A stretch of 64,000 nucleotides of DNA from Paenibacillus cymbidii (lineage in GTDB: Bacteria; Bacillota; Bacilli; Paenibacillales; NBRC-103111), in assembly GCF_004764705.1 (NCBI RefSeq), contig NZ_SHLX01000015.1:164283-228282 (forward strand), read 5' to 3'. This document shows positions 27,237 to 37,031 of this stretch, piece by piece. The position numbers were made by a program, and so were the translations under genes. The notes beneath the pieces are model-generated. The model saw only the letters and a list, made by a program, of their open reading frames with translations, was not told where the DNA came from and did not search any database. The first letter of the stretch is position 1. Each line of letters opens with the position of its first letter.

Positions 27237-28802
27237 TTACTTTCGGTTGCCTCTGTACTCGCGGGGGCTTTTTCCTTCGATTTTGCGAAATTGGCTGTAA
27301 AAATAGTTGAGATCGCTGTACCCAACCTGCTCGGCTATGGCCGTAATCAGATCGTCGCTCTCCGCCAGACGCTTCATCGCCTGCGCGATCCGGATGTGGT
27401 TCAGCCACTGCGACAATGACATGTTTTTTTCCTTCTTGACCAACTGTCCCAAATAAGTCGGGTGGATGTAAAACATTTCCCCGAGCTCCTTCAGCGTTAG
27501 CGGCTCGGCATAATGTTCGGCCAAATAGTGCTCCAGCTGGCTGACGATTTTGTGCGGACGCTTCTTCTGCACCTCCGTATCGTAAGTGATCAGCTGCTTG
27601 CAGAATCGCTCGAACCATTGCCGCAAATCATCCAACGTCCGCTTGGTCATTAGCGAATCCAGGCCGCCTCCCGACGCTATCATTTGATGGACGCTTCCAT
27701 TGCTGTCATGGATTGGCTGGATCAGGCCGACCGTCGCTTCGACCAGCAAATGTTTAACGACGCGCTCGGACAGCCGCTTGCTCTGGTATTGCCGGAATAA
27801 ATCGCGAATGAAGCCGGTGAACCGCTCCTCGTCTTTGGCCGCAATCGCCTCGGACAACGGCTTGATATCGATGCGCTGCGGTTCTTCTTCCCCCTCCGCC
27901 AACGCTTGGCTGCCATCGGCCAGTAAAACCGCACCTTTCCCGAAAAAAAATCGCTGCTCCAGCGCCAAGTACGCAGCCTTGTAGGAAACGTTCAGCTGGG
28001 CGATGGAATCGACGACGGTGCCGATGCCTATGCTGACGCTGAACTTGCAGCACCGTTCGAGCAGCCGCTTTAATTCCTCCGCCCAAACCGGGCATTCCGT
28101 CATACTCGGCTGCGGATGGTTCCAGACGATTCCATAGGACAAAGCGCCTTTTTCGAACCAGTGCAGCGTCCCGTTCGTGTGCAAACGCGAGTAGTCTTGC
28201 AAAATATTTTCCACGATAAACCGGTTCAGCTCGATTTCATGATCGTCCAGCTCCAGGAGCGATTCATCGTCCAGCTCGAGCAAAATGACAGTTCCGTAAC
28301 GAAACGTCCAAAGGATATCGAGCGCATCCAGATCGGGATGGCGATCCCCGCGCATGATTTTGACCCACTGGCGGTTCTGCTCGTAGCGGCTCAGCTGCGA
28401 CAGCTTGCGCTTTAGTTGTTCGCTTTGGATCACGTGGCTACGTATTTTTGCCAGCAAGGGGATGAGCTGATCCTCGTCGACCGGCTTCAGCAAATAATCG
28501 GTCACGCCAAGGCTCATCGCTTTCTGGGCATACTCGAAGTCCGAATAGCCGCTGATGCAGATGACATGCAAATCCGGCAACGCTTCCTTCGCCAGCCGGA
28601 TCAGCTGCAGCCCCGATATGCCGGGCATGCGTATGTCGGTAATAAGCAGATGAGGCCGAAGCTGCATCATTTTCGCCAAAGCGCTGTCCCCGTCGTTTGC
28701 CTCGCCGACAATTTCGTATCCGAGCGTTTCCCAATCGACAAGATTGCGCAGCGTCTCGATCACCCGGAACTCGTCATCGGCGATTACGATCGATATCGCC
28801 AT
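27237..28802 (-). CDS. Response regulator with AraC output domain (YesN-like)
   Basis: This is the cytosolic transcription factor of a two-component system, 521 residues. The receiver domain (residues 1-120) has the acidic pair DD at 9-10, the phospho-acceptor Asp56 in LLITDIRMPG and the conserved Lys in YLLKPVDE. A linker of about 280 residues is followed by an AraC helix-turn-helix pair (LTLKELGEMFYIHPTYLGQL and ITAIAEQVGYSDLNYFYSQF). It begins 4 nt after the kinase stop. It probably activates the weak promoter of the LplB operon at 26669-26697, immediately downstream. Confidence 0.93.
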   Translation of the reverse strand: MAISIVIADDEFRVIETLRNLVDWETLGYEIVGEANDGDSALAKMMQLRPHLLITDIRMPGISGLQLIRLAKEALPDLHVICISGYSDFEYAQKAMSLGVTDYLLKPVDEDQLIPLLAKIRSHVIQSEQLKRKLSQLSRYEQNRQWVKIMRGDRHPDLDALDILWTFRYGTVILLELDDESLLELDDHEIELNRFIVENILQDYSRLHTNGTLHWFEKGALSYGIVWNHPQPSMTECPVWAEELKRLLERCCKFSVSIGIGTVVDSIAQLNVSYKAAYLALEQRFFFGKGAVLLADGSQALAEGEEEPQRIDIKPLSEAIAAKDEERFTGFIRDLFRQYQSKRLSERVVKHLLVEATVGLIQPIHDSNGSVHQMIASGGGLDSLMTKRTLDDLRQWFERFCKQLITYDTEVQKKRPHKIVSQLEHYLAEHYAEPLTLKELGEMFYIHPTYLGQLVKKEKNMSLSQWLNHIRIAQAMKRLAESDDLITAIAEQVGYSDLNYFYSQFRKIEGKSPREYRGNRK

Positions 28803-28806
28803 TCTC

Positions 28807-30537
28807 TCACCCCTCCGCTATTCTTCGGTCCAGCTTAAGCGTTACCCGCGTACCGCGCTTCTCCGCAGAGTCGATGTCGACGCCGTAATGCGAGCCGTAC
28901 AAAATTTGCAGACGCTGATGGACGTTCAGCAAGCCGATATGGCTGGATTGGCGAAAATCCCGCGACGACAGCCGTTCGCGCGTCGCAAGCAGCTGCTGCT
29001 CGCTCATCCCGTTGCCCGTATCGCCAACTTCGATCAGCAGATCGTTGTTTACCGCGGTAATGACGATGCTGATGCAAACGATGCCTACCTTTTTCTCCAG
29101 GCCGTGAATAACCGCGTTTTCGACAATCGGCTGGACGATGAGGCGGGGAACGAGACATTCGGCTTCCGCGCCTTGGAATTCGATCGACGTTTGCAGCCTT
29201 TCTCCGAACCGATAGGTCTGGATGTCCAAATAATCGCGCACCAGCTTCAGTTCCTGCGCCAGCGGGATGAACGGCTGGTCCGCCTGAAGCGAGATGCGCA
29301 GCAGCTTGGCCACTTTTTTAATGACGTCGGCCGTATTCCGGTCCTTGTTCTCCAGGGCCTGTCCGCGAATCGACTCGAGAATGTTGAACAGAAAATGAGG
29401 ATCGATCTGCGACTCGAGCGCCATCAACCGCGCCTCTTTATCGCGAATTTCCCATACATACGCTTCGTTGATGTGATCCTTCAGCTCCTGCACCATCCGG
29501 TTGAACGATTCCGTAATGATTTTTAACTCCTCTGTCTGCTTGACGATCGGAATCGGCTCAAAATTGCCCGCCGCCATTTTCTTCATCCCTTTGACAATCC
29601 GGGCGATCGGATTCGTAAAGCGATACGAAACAAACCACGCGAACAGCAGCGCGACGATAATCGAGGAAGCCGTAATGAGCAGCAGCAGGCCAAGCGTCTC
29701 CTTCAGCCCGACGACAATCGAACCGCGCGATATTTCGTTGACCACGAGCCAATTGTGCGCAAGCGCCCTTGTCGAAACGAGCACGTTCGGATTTTGTTTG
29801 GTCGGCGCCAGCGTGCGGGAGGTCGTATCCGGCAGGAACGTCGCGTTTGGAGCCTCTTGACCGGAAGCGTACACCGTTTGGCCGCTGTCGTCCAGTACGC
29901 GGGTCGAGCCTTTTTCGATGCCGGACAACCCGATCTGATCGGCGAAATCGGCCTTCGGCATAATATAGAAAAGAGCACCCTGCCAGTTGAAATTTTGGTT
30001 GGAAATGTCGACGATATTTTGCTCGAAGACGATAATTTCCTCCGATCGGACGAACAAATCCTTGTACCATTCGCGCGGCACGTAATGCAGACCGGCGTAC
30101 TTGTCCCGATACAGCTTCTGAAGCCCCGGGTACTTGGCCAGGTCGGCATTAAACTTGATGCTCGGGTTGTCGAGCAAATACAAACGTCCTTCCTGCGTGA
30201 TCAGGATAACCTCGCTGTTGTGCGGCAAAATCTGCGTAAACGAAAAGTTGATCTGCTCAAACTCCTCGTACTTGCGCCGCTCTTCAATCGAGTCCGGCGA
30301 AATGAAAACGTCCGTATACGTTCTCCCCGTATACAGTCGATTGTACGTTTCCACCACCTTGTAAGTAAGATCGTCCATGTTTTTCTGCACCTGGTTCATC
30401 TGCCTGTTCATGACGTCGGCGGACTGCCACATCGTCTGGCTGTATAAATAGCGGTAGCCAAGCGACGCGAACAGAATCATCGGGAGTACGGCAAACAGCA
30501 TCAGCGCCCAAAAGAGGCGATACAAAAATTTGCTCAC
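28807..30537 (-). CDS. Sensor histidine kinase (YesM-like)
   Basis: This 576-residue membrane kinase has transmembrane helices near residues 8-30 and 283-305 that flank an extracellular sensor region of about 250 residues. HAMP follows (FTNPIARIVKGMKKMAAGNF). The His_kinase phospho-acceptor is in SQIDPHFLFNILESI, and the ATPase domain has the N-box PIVENAVIHGLE and the G-box GDTGNGMSE. The GTG start at 30537 has GAGGGGAG upstream. The stop is 4 nt from the response-regulator start. The kinase is co-transcribed with the upstream hydrolase gene (21-nt gap), so enzyme and sensor share expression. Confidence 0.93.
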   Translation of the reverse strand: MSKFLYRLFWALMLFAVLPMILFASLGYRYLYSQTMWQSADVMNRQMNQVQKNMDDLTYKVVETYNRLYTGRTYTDVFISPDSIEERRKYEEFEQINFSFTQILPHNSEVILITQEGRLYLLDNPSIKFNADLAKYPGLQKLYRDKYAGLHYVPREWYKDLFVRSEEIIVFEQNIVDISNQNFNWQGALFYIMPKADFADQIGLSGIEKGSTRVLDDSGQTVYASGQEAPNATFLPDTTSRTLAPTKQNPNVLVSTRALAHNWLVVNEISRGSIVVGLKETLGLLLLITASSIIVALLFAWFVSYRFTNPIARIVKGMKKMAAGNFEPIPIVKQTEELKIITESFNRMVQELKDHINEAYVWEIRDKEARLMALESQIDPHFLFNILESIRGQALENKDRNTADVIKKVAKLLRISLQADQPFIPLAQELKLVRDYLDIQTYRFGERLQTSIEFQGAEAECLVPRLIVQPIVENAVIHGLEKKVGIVCISIVITAVNNDLLIEVGDTGNGMSEQQLLATRERLSSRDFRQSSHIGLLNVHQRLQILYGSHYGVDIDSAEKRGTRVTLKLDRRIAEG

Positions 30538-30557
30538 GGGACTCCCCTCTTCCCTTG

Positions 30558-32522
30558 TTAGTCAAACTCCTTCTCCAGCACGATCATCGCACAGCCCCGG
30601 CCCAGCGGCGTTTGCAGACGAAGCCCTCCCGAATCGGGGATCGCTTCGACCGGCTGCGCCTGCTCCAAGCCGGGAAGAAAGGCTTTGGCGCACATTTTTC
30701 CATCCAGGCCCGGAATATTGCGAATCGCGACGACTGCCGCTTCGTGCGTCCCCCCAAAAACGACGGGAATCGCCCAGCCTGCATCCACCCGGAACAAATT
30801 GGCTTTGGCCGCATCGTCCATAACGGTGACGCAGTGCGGCTCCAGCACCCACTTTTTGCCGACCATCGCCGCAAGCAGCGGACCATAATCGGTAAAATAC
30901 GAATCATACGCCGTACCGGGCCGGATCGTATGATCGTTCGTCGGGAAGGGCGCCGTCACAAACGTCCCCAAATAAAGGTTTTGTTGAAAATAACGATCCG
31001 GATCGCCCTCAAGCTGCGCCTCGTTCGTCCACATCATTGCCGGTTTGCGCAAGGCAAGCAAAGCGGTACCGTTCACATTCGGATTCCCGTTCATCGGCCA
31101 CAATTCATCGTAAAAGCCGTCCACATCTTTGTACAAATCGAGCCGGTATGCCATGCAGGAGTTGAAAAAGAGCACCTTGCCGTCATCGCGCATGACCCGG
31201 CCGAGCCGATCGAGAAATCGCTTGAACGATTCGCTGAAGTGGCTGCCGCGTCGGTTCCCATACAGGCCGACGCCGTCATCCGCGCCATAATTGACAGGTT
31301 GCATTTGGTAGCCTTGTTCCGCCATCGTGCTCCACCACATGCGATCCATGCACAGGCCGGCGGCGTCGGGCAGCATCCGGTTATGTTGCTTCGCCTGCTC
31401 CAGCAAAAACTGCTGCCAGCCGCCGTAACCCGGGTCAAGCACAAACGAATACCCTTCAGGCGCCCAACCCGCCCGCGACGGATTCCCGTTTTCATCCCGC
31501 CATAAACTCGTGCTCAAGTGCTTCCGCAAAAAGTTCAAGCCGTCCTGCCACAAATCTTTTTCCGCAACGTTCGTCTCCGCAGGAGCATCGACGTCCGGAA
31601 GCGCTTTCCTGTCGAAGGTGCCGAATTCCGAGCAGTTAAAATAATACAAATAGTGAAACCCGTCCTGCCGTACCGTTCTGGCGCGTTCGGCCAGCATGGA
31701 AATCGATAGTTCATAGGGAGGCGCGGTGCGCCAGCTTTTCCATTGTTCTTCCTCGTCTACAGGCGGCATCCACATGCCATAGTAAGGATAGTCGTAGGAA
31801 GCCGCCCAATAGAAGCGGTAGGCCATCTTCCGCAATTGTTCCTTATCGGCCCCGTCATACTGGAGCGGATACGAGCCGCATCCCGCCATGGCGTCCGCGA
31901 GCGCATTCTGCGGCTCGAAGTACGCCGGGTAATGATCCGTCATCCATCGCAAGCCGCCGCGCCAATCCGCTTCATGCCGGACGATGCTCATGGACAAGCG
32001 GACGGCATGCCCCTCGCCGAATCGGTAATGCTGAAACCGGAAGCGGATTTTCCCCGATGCGTCCGTCAGCAGTTCGACATCGAGCAGCACATTGTCCGGC
32101 GAAACGATCCAGCTGAAGCCGGTGTCTTCTGCGGCGTTCAGAACGGTTGCGAGCGGAATGGAAAAACCGGTTTCGAAAAAAGGGCCGTACTTCCACGACG
32201 CATCCGCCAAAGGCATGCTGGCCAACGGATCGGTCCATTCCCCGTTCCCGTGCGTCCACGCGGTCCAAAACTTCGTATGCTCATCGACGGGCAAGCATAC
32301 GCTCGCTTCAACGGGAGCCGTCCATTCCGCCCCGTCGCCGGTTATTTCGATGTCCCAGCGGACACCGTTCGCAATCGGCGTAAACGATTCGCGGACATTC
32401 AACTGTGCCGACGGGTCGGCCGGAGCAACCTCCACCTTCAGCTGCAAATCCCCCGTTTCGCTTGCAAGCCAGGTCACCCCGCTGCCAGGTTTGATTTCAT
32501 ACGGTTCGTTTCGGTTCGTCAC
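30558..32522 (-). CDS. Putative TIM-barrel glycoside hydrolase, family not assigned
   Basis: This 654-residue protein has no signal peptide. The N-terminal 200 residues look like a beta-sandwich. The rest has the aromatic-rich strands of a catalytic barrel: FYWAASYDYPYYGMWMPP, then FHYLYYFNCSEFGTFD, then AAGLCMDRMWW with a possible nucleophile Asp, and DGFYDELWPMNGNP with possible acid residues. The GTG start at 32522 has GGGAGGGAAG upstream, and a good promoter lies at 32569-32596. It heads an operon with the YesM/YesN pair. Relation to the GH31/36/101 barrels is possible but I cannot place it. A role in the same glycan pathway is inferred from context. Confidence 0.65.
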   Translation of the reverse strand: MTNRNEPYEIKPGSGVTWLASETGDLQLKVEVAPADPSAQLNVRESFTPIANGVRWDIEITGDGAEWTAPVEASVCLPVDEHTKFWTAWTHGNGEWTDPLASMPLADASWKYGPFFETGFSIPLATVLNAAEDTGFSWIVSPDNVLLDVELLTDASGKIRFRFQHYRFGEGHAVRLSMSIVRHEADWRGGLRWMTDHYPAYFEPQNALADAMAGCGSYPLQYDGADKEQLRKMAYRFYWAASYDYPYYGMWMPPVDEEEQWKSWRTAPPYELSISMLAERARTVRQDGFHYLYYFNCSEFGTFDRKALPDVDAPAETNVAEKDLWQDGLNFLRKHLSTSLWRDENGNPSRAGWAPEGYSFVLDPGYGGWQQFLLEQAKQHNRMLPDAAGLCMDRMWWSTMAEQGYQMQPVNYGADDGVGLYGNRRGSHFSESFKRFLDRLGRVMRDDGKVLFFNSCMAYRLDLYKDVDGFYDELWPMNGNPNVNGTALLALRKPAMMWTNEAQLEGDPDRYFQQNLYLGTFVTAPFPTNDHTIRPGTAYDSYFTDYGPLLAAMVGKKWVLEPHCVTVMDDAAKANLFRVDAGWAIPVVFGGTHEAAVVAIRNIPGLDGKMCAKAFLPGLEQAQPVEAIPDSGGLRLQTPLGRGCAMIVLEKEFD

Positions 32523-32568
32523 TTGTTTTGCTTCCCTCCCGATTCATACTGACTTATTCCATAGGCAC

Positions 32569-32596
32569 ATTATAGTTCCTTCTTCGCAGCATGCAA
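32569..32596 (-). promoter_or_regulatory. Promoter of the hydrolase/two-component operon
   Basis: The minus strand has TTGCAT at 32596-32591, a 16-nt spacer and a perfect TATAAT at 32574-32569, 46 nt before the GTG start of the hydrolase. It is a standard sigma-A pattern. Confidence 0.65.
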
Positions 32597-32844
32597 ATAC
32601 AATATTGGATTGCTGTTGGAATGGAAGAATGACAAGCTTTAATCCTAGTAATCGCATGGGATTTTATTCGTTTGTATAGCCAACAAATGACGGTCTTTTT
32701 GGGTTTGGAGTCTGAAAGGGCTGCTTTTTTACCCCGTGGCCATCGGGGCAAGCGCAATGCCGCGTTGGCAATCTGGCTTGGCCCCATGGAGCAGACACTT
32801 TGCTTCATGCGTGCCACTCCCCCATCCGCCAACTCCCCCCTGAA
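32597..32844. other. Intergenic stretch without a recognisable gene
   Basis: This is AT-rich DNA followed by GC-rich spacer between the hydrolase promoter and repeat copy 3. No gene, RNA or clear regulatory motif is seen. Confidence 0.5.
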
Positions 32845-33036
32845 AAATAGGCCATGTTTTCTTGCCTATTTCGCCAAAAACGGGCCGTCCATACGAAATA
32901 GCCAGTGTTTTCACTGGCTATTTCGCATGAAAGGCTTATTTTGAAGCGATCTGGGGCAAATAACCAGTGTTTTCACTGGCTATTGCAGGCGGGCCGGGCG
33001 AAATCAGGCAAATAGGCCATTTTTCATGGGCTATTT
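32845..33036. repeat. Four-hairpin (X-Y-Y-X) intergenic element, copy 3
   Basis: Hairpins lie at 32845-32871, 32896-32923, 32958-32984 and 33010-33036, 192 nt in total. It lies 55 nt from the creatininase stop codon. The second hairpin is a perfect 12-bp stem, AAATAGCCAGTG with CACTGGCTATTT. Confidence 0.87.
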
Positions 33037-33091
33037 TCGTTGCCGAGCAAGAAATCGGACCATTTCGCCTCGGATTCTTTCACCGGAACCG

Positions 33092-33826
33092 TTATTTCTT
33101 GCGCTGCTCAATCTCCTCCCTCGTTCGCTCCACCTTATCCAAATAGTCAAGCCCGCATTGCACCAGCAGCTCCATCACCCGTTTTCCTTTGTCGGCCGTG
33201 CCTTCCTCCGGGAACCCCCAGTACCCGTCTTCCGTCAGTTCGGTTACGTCAAAATAATCCATAAATGCCTGGGGAACGGCCTCCCTTGCCCGTTCCGACT
33301 GCTTGATCGTCTTCACCAATTCGGGATACAGATGCAGCATCAGCGACGTCTCGAATTCACCCGCGTGCAGATCGCCTTGCGTATGCTTGAAAATTTCCCC
33401 GTGTCTGTGCGCCGCTGCATCGTACTGCAACAGGATGACGTCCATATCCGTCAGTTCCCGATTGAGGTTGCGGACGGTCGGCTTCAAGATCCAATTCCCG
33501 CCGTGGAAATTCACGACAATCAACTTTCGATAGCCGGCATACTGCAAGGAAGCGGCAATGTCGCGTACAATGAGTGCCAGTGTGTCCGATTGAATATAAA
33601 CAGTGCCCTTCCCTTTGCGGTGTTCAATCGAAGACGCAATCGCAATCGCCGGCAACAAATAGGCGTCCAGGGCTTCAGCCATTCCCTTGGCAAACGCCTC
33701 GGCGAACAACGTATCCGTGCCGACAGGCAGGTGGCTGCCATGCTGCTCCACCGCTCCGACCGGCAGCACGGCGACCGTACAGTCCGTTTCTTCAAAATCG
33801 CGTTTGGTATGATGGATCGTGAGCAT
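33092..33826 (-). CDS. Creatininase family amidohydrolase
   Basis: This 244-residue metal-dependent hydrolase acts on cyclic or linear amides (the family includes creatininase, mycofactocin protease MftE and FAPy deformylase-like ArfB). Metal-binding motifs are present: GAVEQHGSHLPVGTDT near residues 24-39, NFHGGNW and DLHAGEFETSLML. The ATG at 33826 is chosen because GGAGG lies 6 nt upstream; the frame continues to 33889. It stands alone, between repeat copy 3 and the AT-rich pseudogene. The substrate cannot be inferred. Confidence 0.88.
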   Translation of the reverse strand: MLTIHHTKRDFEETDCTVAVLPVGAVEQHGSHLPVGTDTLFAEAFAKGMAEALDAYLLPAIAIASSIEHRKGKGTVYIQSDTLALIVRDIAASLQYAGYRKLIVVNFHGGNWILKPTVRNLNRELTDMDVILLQYDAAAHRHGEIFKHTQGDLHAGEFETSLMLHLYPELVKTIKQSERAREAVPQAFMDYFDVTELTEDGYWGFPEEGTADKGKRVMELLVQCGLDYLDKVERTREEIEQRKK

Positions 33827-33995
33827 GATGATCCTCCGCTTCTTCCCCACCGCTTCACGGTGATGATGATTGGCCAACTCCTTTATCATGCCATAAGTTG
33901 GAGTCCCGACTCAATTAAAGACCATTGCAAAAAATTTTATATCATCATACGCTTTTCTCAGACATCGATGTACTTTGATTTAGAAGGAGAAAAGT

Positions 33996-34974
33996 CTGAA
34001 TAAAAGAATCACAGATTTCGAAAGTCTTATTAAAACCGACTATGATAATATTGGCGGTATTGTGGTACTGCATGATAGTGAAAAGGTTTATGAAGGGTAT
34101 TTTAACGGCTACACCGCCGACGATACCATCCATATAGCATCGGTGACAAAGAGCGTGGTTTCTGCGCTGATTGGCATTGCTTTAGATAAAGGCTATATCA
34201 AAAGCATAGACCAGAAAGTATTGGAATTTTTCCCCGAATACACGGTCAAGCGTGGAGAAAAAAACGATACAGAATGTCACAATTAAAAATATGTTGACCA
34301 TGACCGCACCTTATAAATACAAGTCGGAGCCATATACAAAGGTTTATACAAGCGATGATTGGACAAAAGCTGCACTGAACTTGTTGGGGGGTAAGGGCGA
34401 TTTTGGTGGATTCAAGTATTCCACAATCGGCATGCAGATTTTGTCGGGAATTCTCCAAAATGCAACGAGCCAATCTGTGCTGGATTTTGCCACGGATAAT
34501 CTGTTTGGAGCGCTTGGAATTAATGCACCCCATAATGCGATTATAAATTGCAAAGAGGAGTATTTGGGTTTCATTAAAGGTAAAAATGTTAGTGGTTGGG
34601 TGGTGGATCCCAAAGGGACGAATACCGCTGGTTGGGGACTTGCTTTAACGCCCTTGGATATGGCGAAAATTGGTCAGCTGTACCTGAATGGAGGTTTATG
34701 GGGCAAAAATCAAATTATTCCTTCAAAATGGATTGAAGACAGTACCCGGGAGAACAGCCGATGGGGGGAGTTATCTTATGGGTATTTATGGTGGATTGTT
34801 AATGATATGGGCAATACTTGTTATGCAGGTTTGGGTGACGGCGGAAATACGATTTTCGTAAATCCCGAAAAGAAAATGGTAATTTCTATTGCTTCTCGTT
34901 TCATGCCGCGCGCGAAGGACAGAATTGAACTGATCAGAACGTTTATTGTACCGTGGTTTGAAGAGAATCAGTGA
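33996..34974 (+). pseudogene. Beta-lactamase-family serine hydrolase, frameshifted, start codon CTG
   Basis: This is a serine hydrolase of the class C beta-lactamase/penicillin-binding fold. The SxxK catalytic motif is in IASVTKSVVSALIG, a second-motif equivalent is FKYSTIGMQILSG, and GLGDGGNTIF stands at the third-motif position. The frame changes at a run of seven A (about 34254-34260); with six A the protein reads on as KRGEKTIQNVTIKNML without a break. At the 5' end AAGGAG is followed by CTG (33996), with a TAG just upstream, so the original start may have mutated. The gene is much richer in AT than its surroundings, which suggests acquisition from a low-GC Firmicute. Confidence 0.85.
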
Positions 34975-35268
34975 GGACAAATCCCATTCATCGGTGAGTG
35001 GTGTATCCGCCCACGATACGGCTGAAGTATACGCAGACGGCGTTCGCATCGGCGGATTCGGTTTGCCGGCGCCGGGAATGCCCTATCAACGCCGCGTCTC
35101 CGCGATCAAGCAGGCCGATATGGCTGCAGGCCGGGTATGACGCGGCGAAATGTTTTCCGGACGTGAAACGTGGATATGCTGGACAAATCGAACGCGAGTT
35201 GTCCCCCGAAGCGCGTACAGCAAGTTTTTCTCCAAAACCGAATGTGACCCGGCGCCTTCAAAACCTTC
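34975..35268. other. Intergenic region between the serine hydrolase remnant and prfC
   Basis: GC-rich again. A short plus-strand frame ending at 35140 (AEVYADGVRIGGFGLPAPG) might be the tail of a lost gene, but no family is recognised. The inverted repeat 35250-35258 / 35271-35279 overlaps the prfC stop codon and lacks a T-run. Confidence 0.4.
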
Positions 35269-36852
35269 TCAAGGCGCCGTCTCCAGAAACTTCGCGCTTG
35301 GCATCTTATCCATCGCCGTGCGCATGGCGTATTCGTTCTCGAACAACGCCACGAAGTGGTCATTGCGATCGCGCACCAGCTGCGAATTGATCCGGAACTT
35401 CGTCGGATCGATCTTGTCGTCGACGACCCAGCGCGCAAACTGGAACGGCATGCGCTGCAGCATGATGTCGACGCCGTACTCGTTTTTCATCCGGTACTCG
35501 AACACCTCGAACTGCAGCTGCCCGACCACGCCGAGAATAATATCGTCGAACCCGACCGTGCGGAAAATTTGCACCGTGCCTTCCTCCGTCAACTGGTCGA
35601 GCCCTTTCTGGTACTGCTTGTGCTTGAGCGAGCTCTTCACCGTCACCTTGCTGAACAGCTCCGGCGAAAACGTCGGCAGCTCGTCGAACACGATCGCTCC
35701 GCTCTGGCAGAGCGAATCGCCGATGCGGAAAATGCCGGGATCGAACAGGCCGATAATGTCGCCCGCATAGGCGGTGTCGACGATGTCGCGGTCCTGGGCG
35801 AGAAACTGCTGCGGCTGCGCCAGCTTGATTTCTTTGCCGACGCGCACGTGTTTGACCGCCATGCCCCGCTCGAACTTGCCGGAGACGATGCGCAGGAACG
35901 CGATGCGGTCGCGGTGCGCCGGGTTCATGTTCGCCTGGATCTTGAACACGTAGCCGCTGAACTTGCCCGATTCCGGTTCGACGAGCCCTTCCGTGCTGTT
36001 GCGCGGCTCCGGCTTCGGCGCCAGCTGCAGGAAGTTCTCCAGAAACGTCTGCACGCCAAAGTTGTTGATCGCGCTGCCGAAAAACACCGGCGTCAGTTCG
36101 CCGCTTCTCACCTTTTCGTAGTCGAATGCGTCGCCCGCCACGTCCAGCAGCTGCAAATCCTCGCACAGCCGCTCGTACAAGTAGTCGCCGGCAATTTCCT
36201 TGACGAGCGGGTCCTCGTAGCCGCTCACTTCGCGCACTTCGACGCTGCCCGTCTCCTCCGGCTGGAACAGCTCCAGCTGCGACTTCTCCCGGTCGTACAC
36301 GCCGCAGAATTGCTTGCCCGAGCCGATCGGCCAGTTCATCGGGTACGAACGAATGCCGAGCAGGCGCTCCAGTTCCTCCAGCAGCTCGAACGGATTTTGC
36401 GCTTCGCGGTCGAGCTTGTTGATGAACGTAAAAATCGGGATCCCCCGCTTGCGGCACACCTGAAACAGCTTCTTCGTCTGCGCCTCGACCCCTTTGGCGG
36501 CGTCGATCAGCATGACCGCGCTGTCCGCCGCCGTCAGCGTGCGGTACGTGTCTTCGCTGAAGTCCTGGTGACCGGGCGTATCGAGAATGTTGATGCGATG
36601 CCCTTCATAATCGAACTGCATCACCGAAGACGTAACGGAAATGCCCCGCTGCTTTTCGATTTCCATCCAGTCGCTTGTCGCGTGCCGGCTCGCCTTGCGC
36701 GCCTTGACCGTGCCCGCTTCGCGGATCGCCCCGCCGAACAGCAGCAGCTTTTCGGTCAGCGTCGTTTTCCCTGCGTCCGGGTGGGAAATAATCGCAAACG
36801 TCCGCCGCTTGCCCACTTCCTCATGCATTTCTTGCTCCATTGCCGTGGCCAT
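35269..36852 (-). CDS. prfC: Peptide chain release factor 3
   Basis: This 527-residue translational GTPase removes RF1/RF2 from the ribosome after termination. GTPase motifs are in order: G1 SHPDAGKTTLTEKL (residues 23-36), G2 region RGISVTSSVMQF, G3 LDTPGHQDF and G4 INKLDREA. Domain 2 and the RF3 C-terminal domain follow (QFEVFEYRMKNEYGVDI). The ATG at 36852 has AGGGAG upstream. It is a standalone gene of full length and looks functional. A GC-rich inverted repeat overlaps its stop codon. Confidence 0.97.
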   Translation of the reverse strand: MATAMEQEMHEEVGKRRTFAIISHPDAGKTTLTEKLLLFGGAIREAGTVKARKASRHATSDWMEIEKQRGISVTSSVMQFDYEGHRINILDTPGHQDFSEDTYRTLTAADSAVMLIDAAKGVEAQTKKLFQVCRKRGIPIFTFINKLDREAQNPFELLEELERLLGIRSYPMNWPIGSGKQFCGVYDREKSQLELFQPEETGSVEVREVSGYEDPLVKEIAGDYLYERLCEDLQLLDVAGDAFDYEKVRSGELTPVFFGSAINNFGVQTFLENFLQLAPKPEPRNSTEGLVEPESGKFSGYVFKIQANMNPAHRDRIAFLRIVSGKFERGMAVKHVRVGKEIKLAQPQQFLAQDRDIVDTAYAGDIIGLFDPGIFRIGDSLCQSGAIVFDELPTFSPELFSKVTVKSSLKHKQYQKGLDQLTEEGTVQIFRTVGFDDIILGVVGQLQFEVFEYRMKNEYGVDIMLQRMPFQFARWVVDDKIDPTKFRINSQLVRDRNDHFVALFENEYAMRTAMDKMPSAKFLETAP

Positions 36853-37031
36853 CTGCTCCCTGTCCTTCCTTGCTTCAACCTATCGTAATGTATTCCCGCT
36901 CCGGGATAAATTCCATTTCACTTTACCAGTTTTGCGCCCAAACGTCCATTTCATCCTTGTTCCCATACATAATTGCCGCCCAAATGCAGAAACTTCACTT
37001 GATAGAAAATGAAGGAAATGAGGGGATTGCG

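Noticed and set aside
35250..35279. Inverted repeat at the prfC stop as a terminator
   Set aside because: The stem CGGCGCCTT/AAGGCGCCG is perfect, but one arm abuts the stop codon and no T-run follows, so termination there is not supported.
35356..36888. 510-codon plus-strand open frame opposite prfC
   Set aside because: It is the codon-position mirror of a highly conserved gene, with Arg/Leu/Val/His-biased composition and no recognisable domain.
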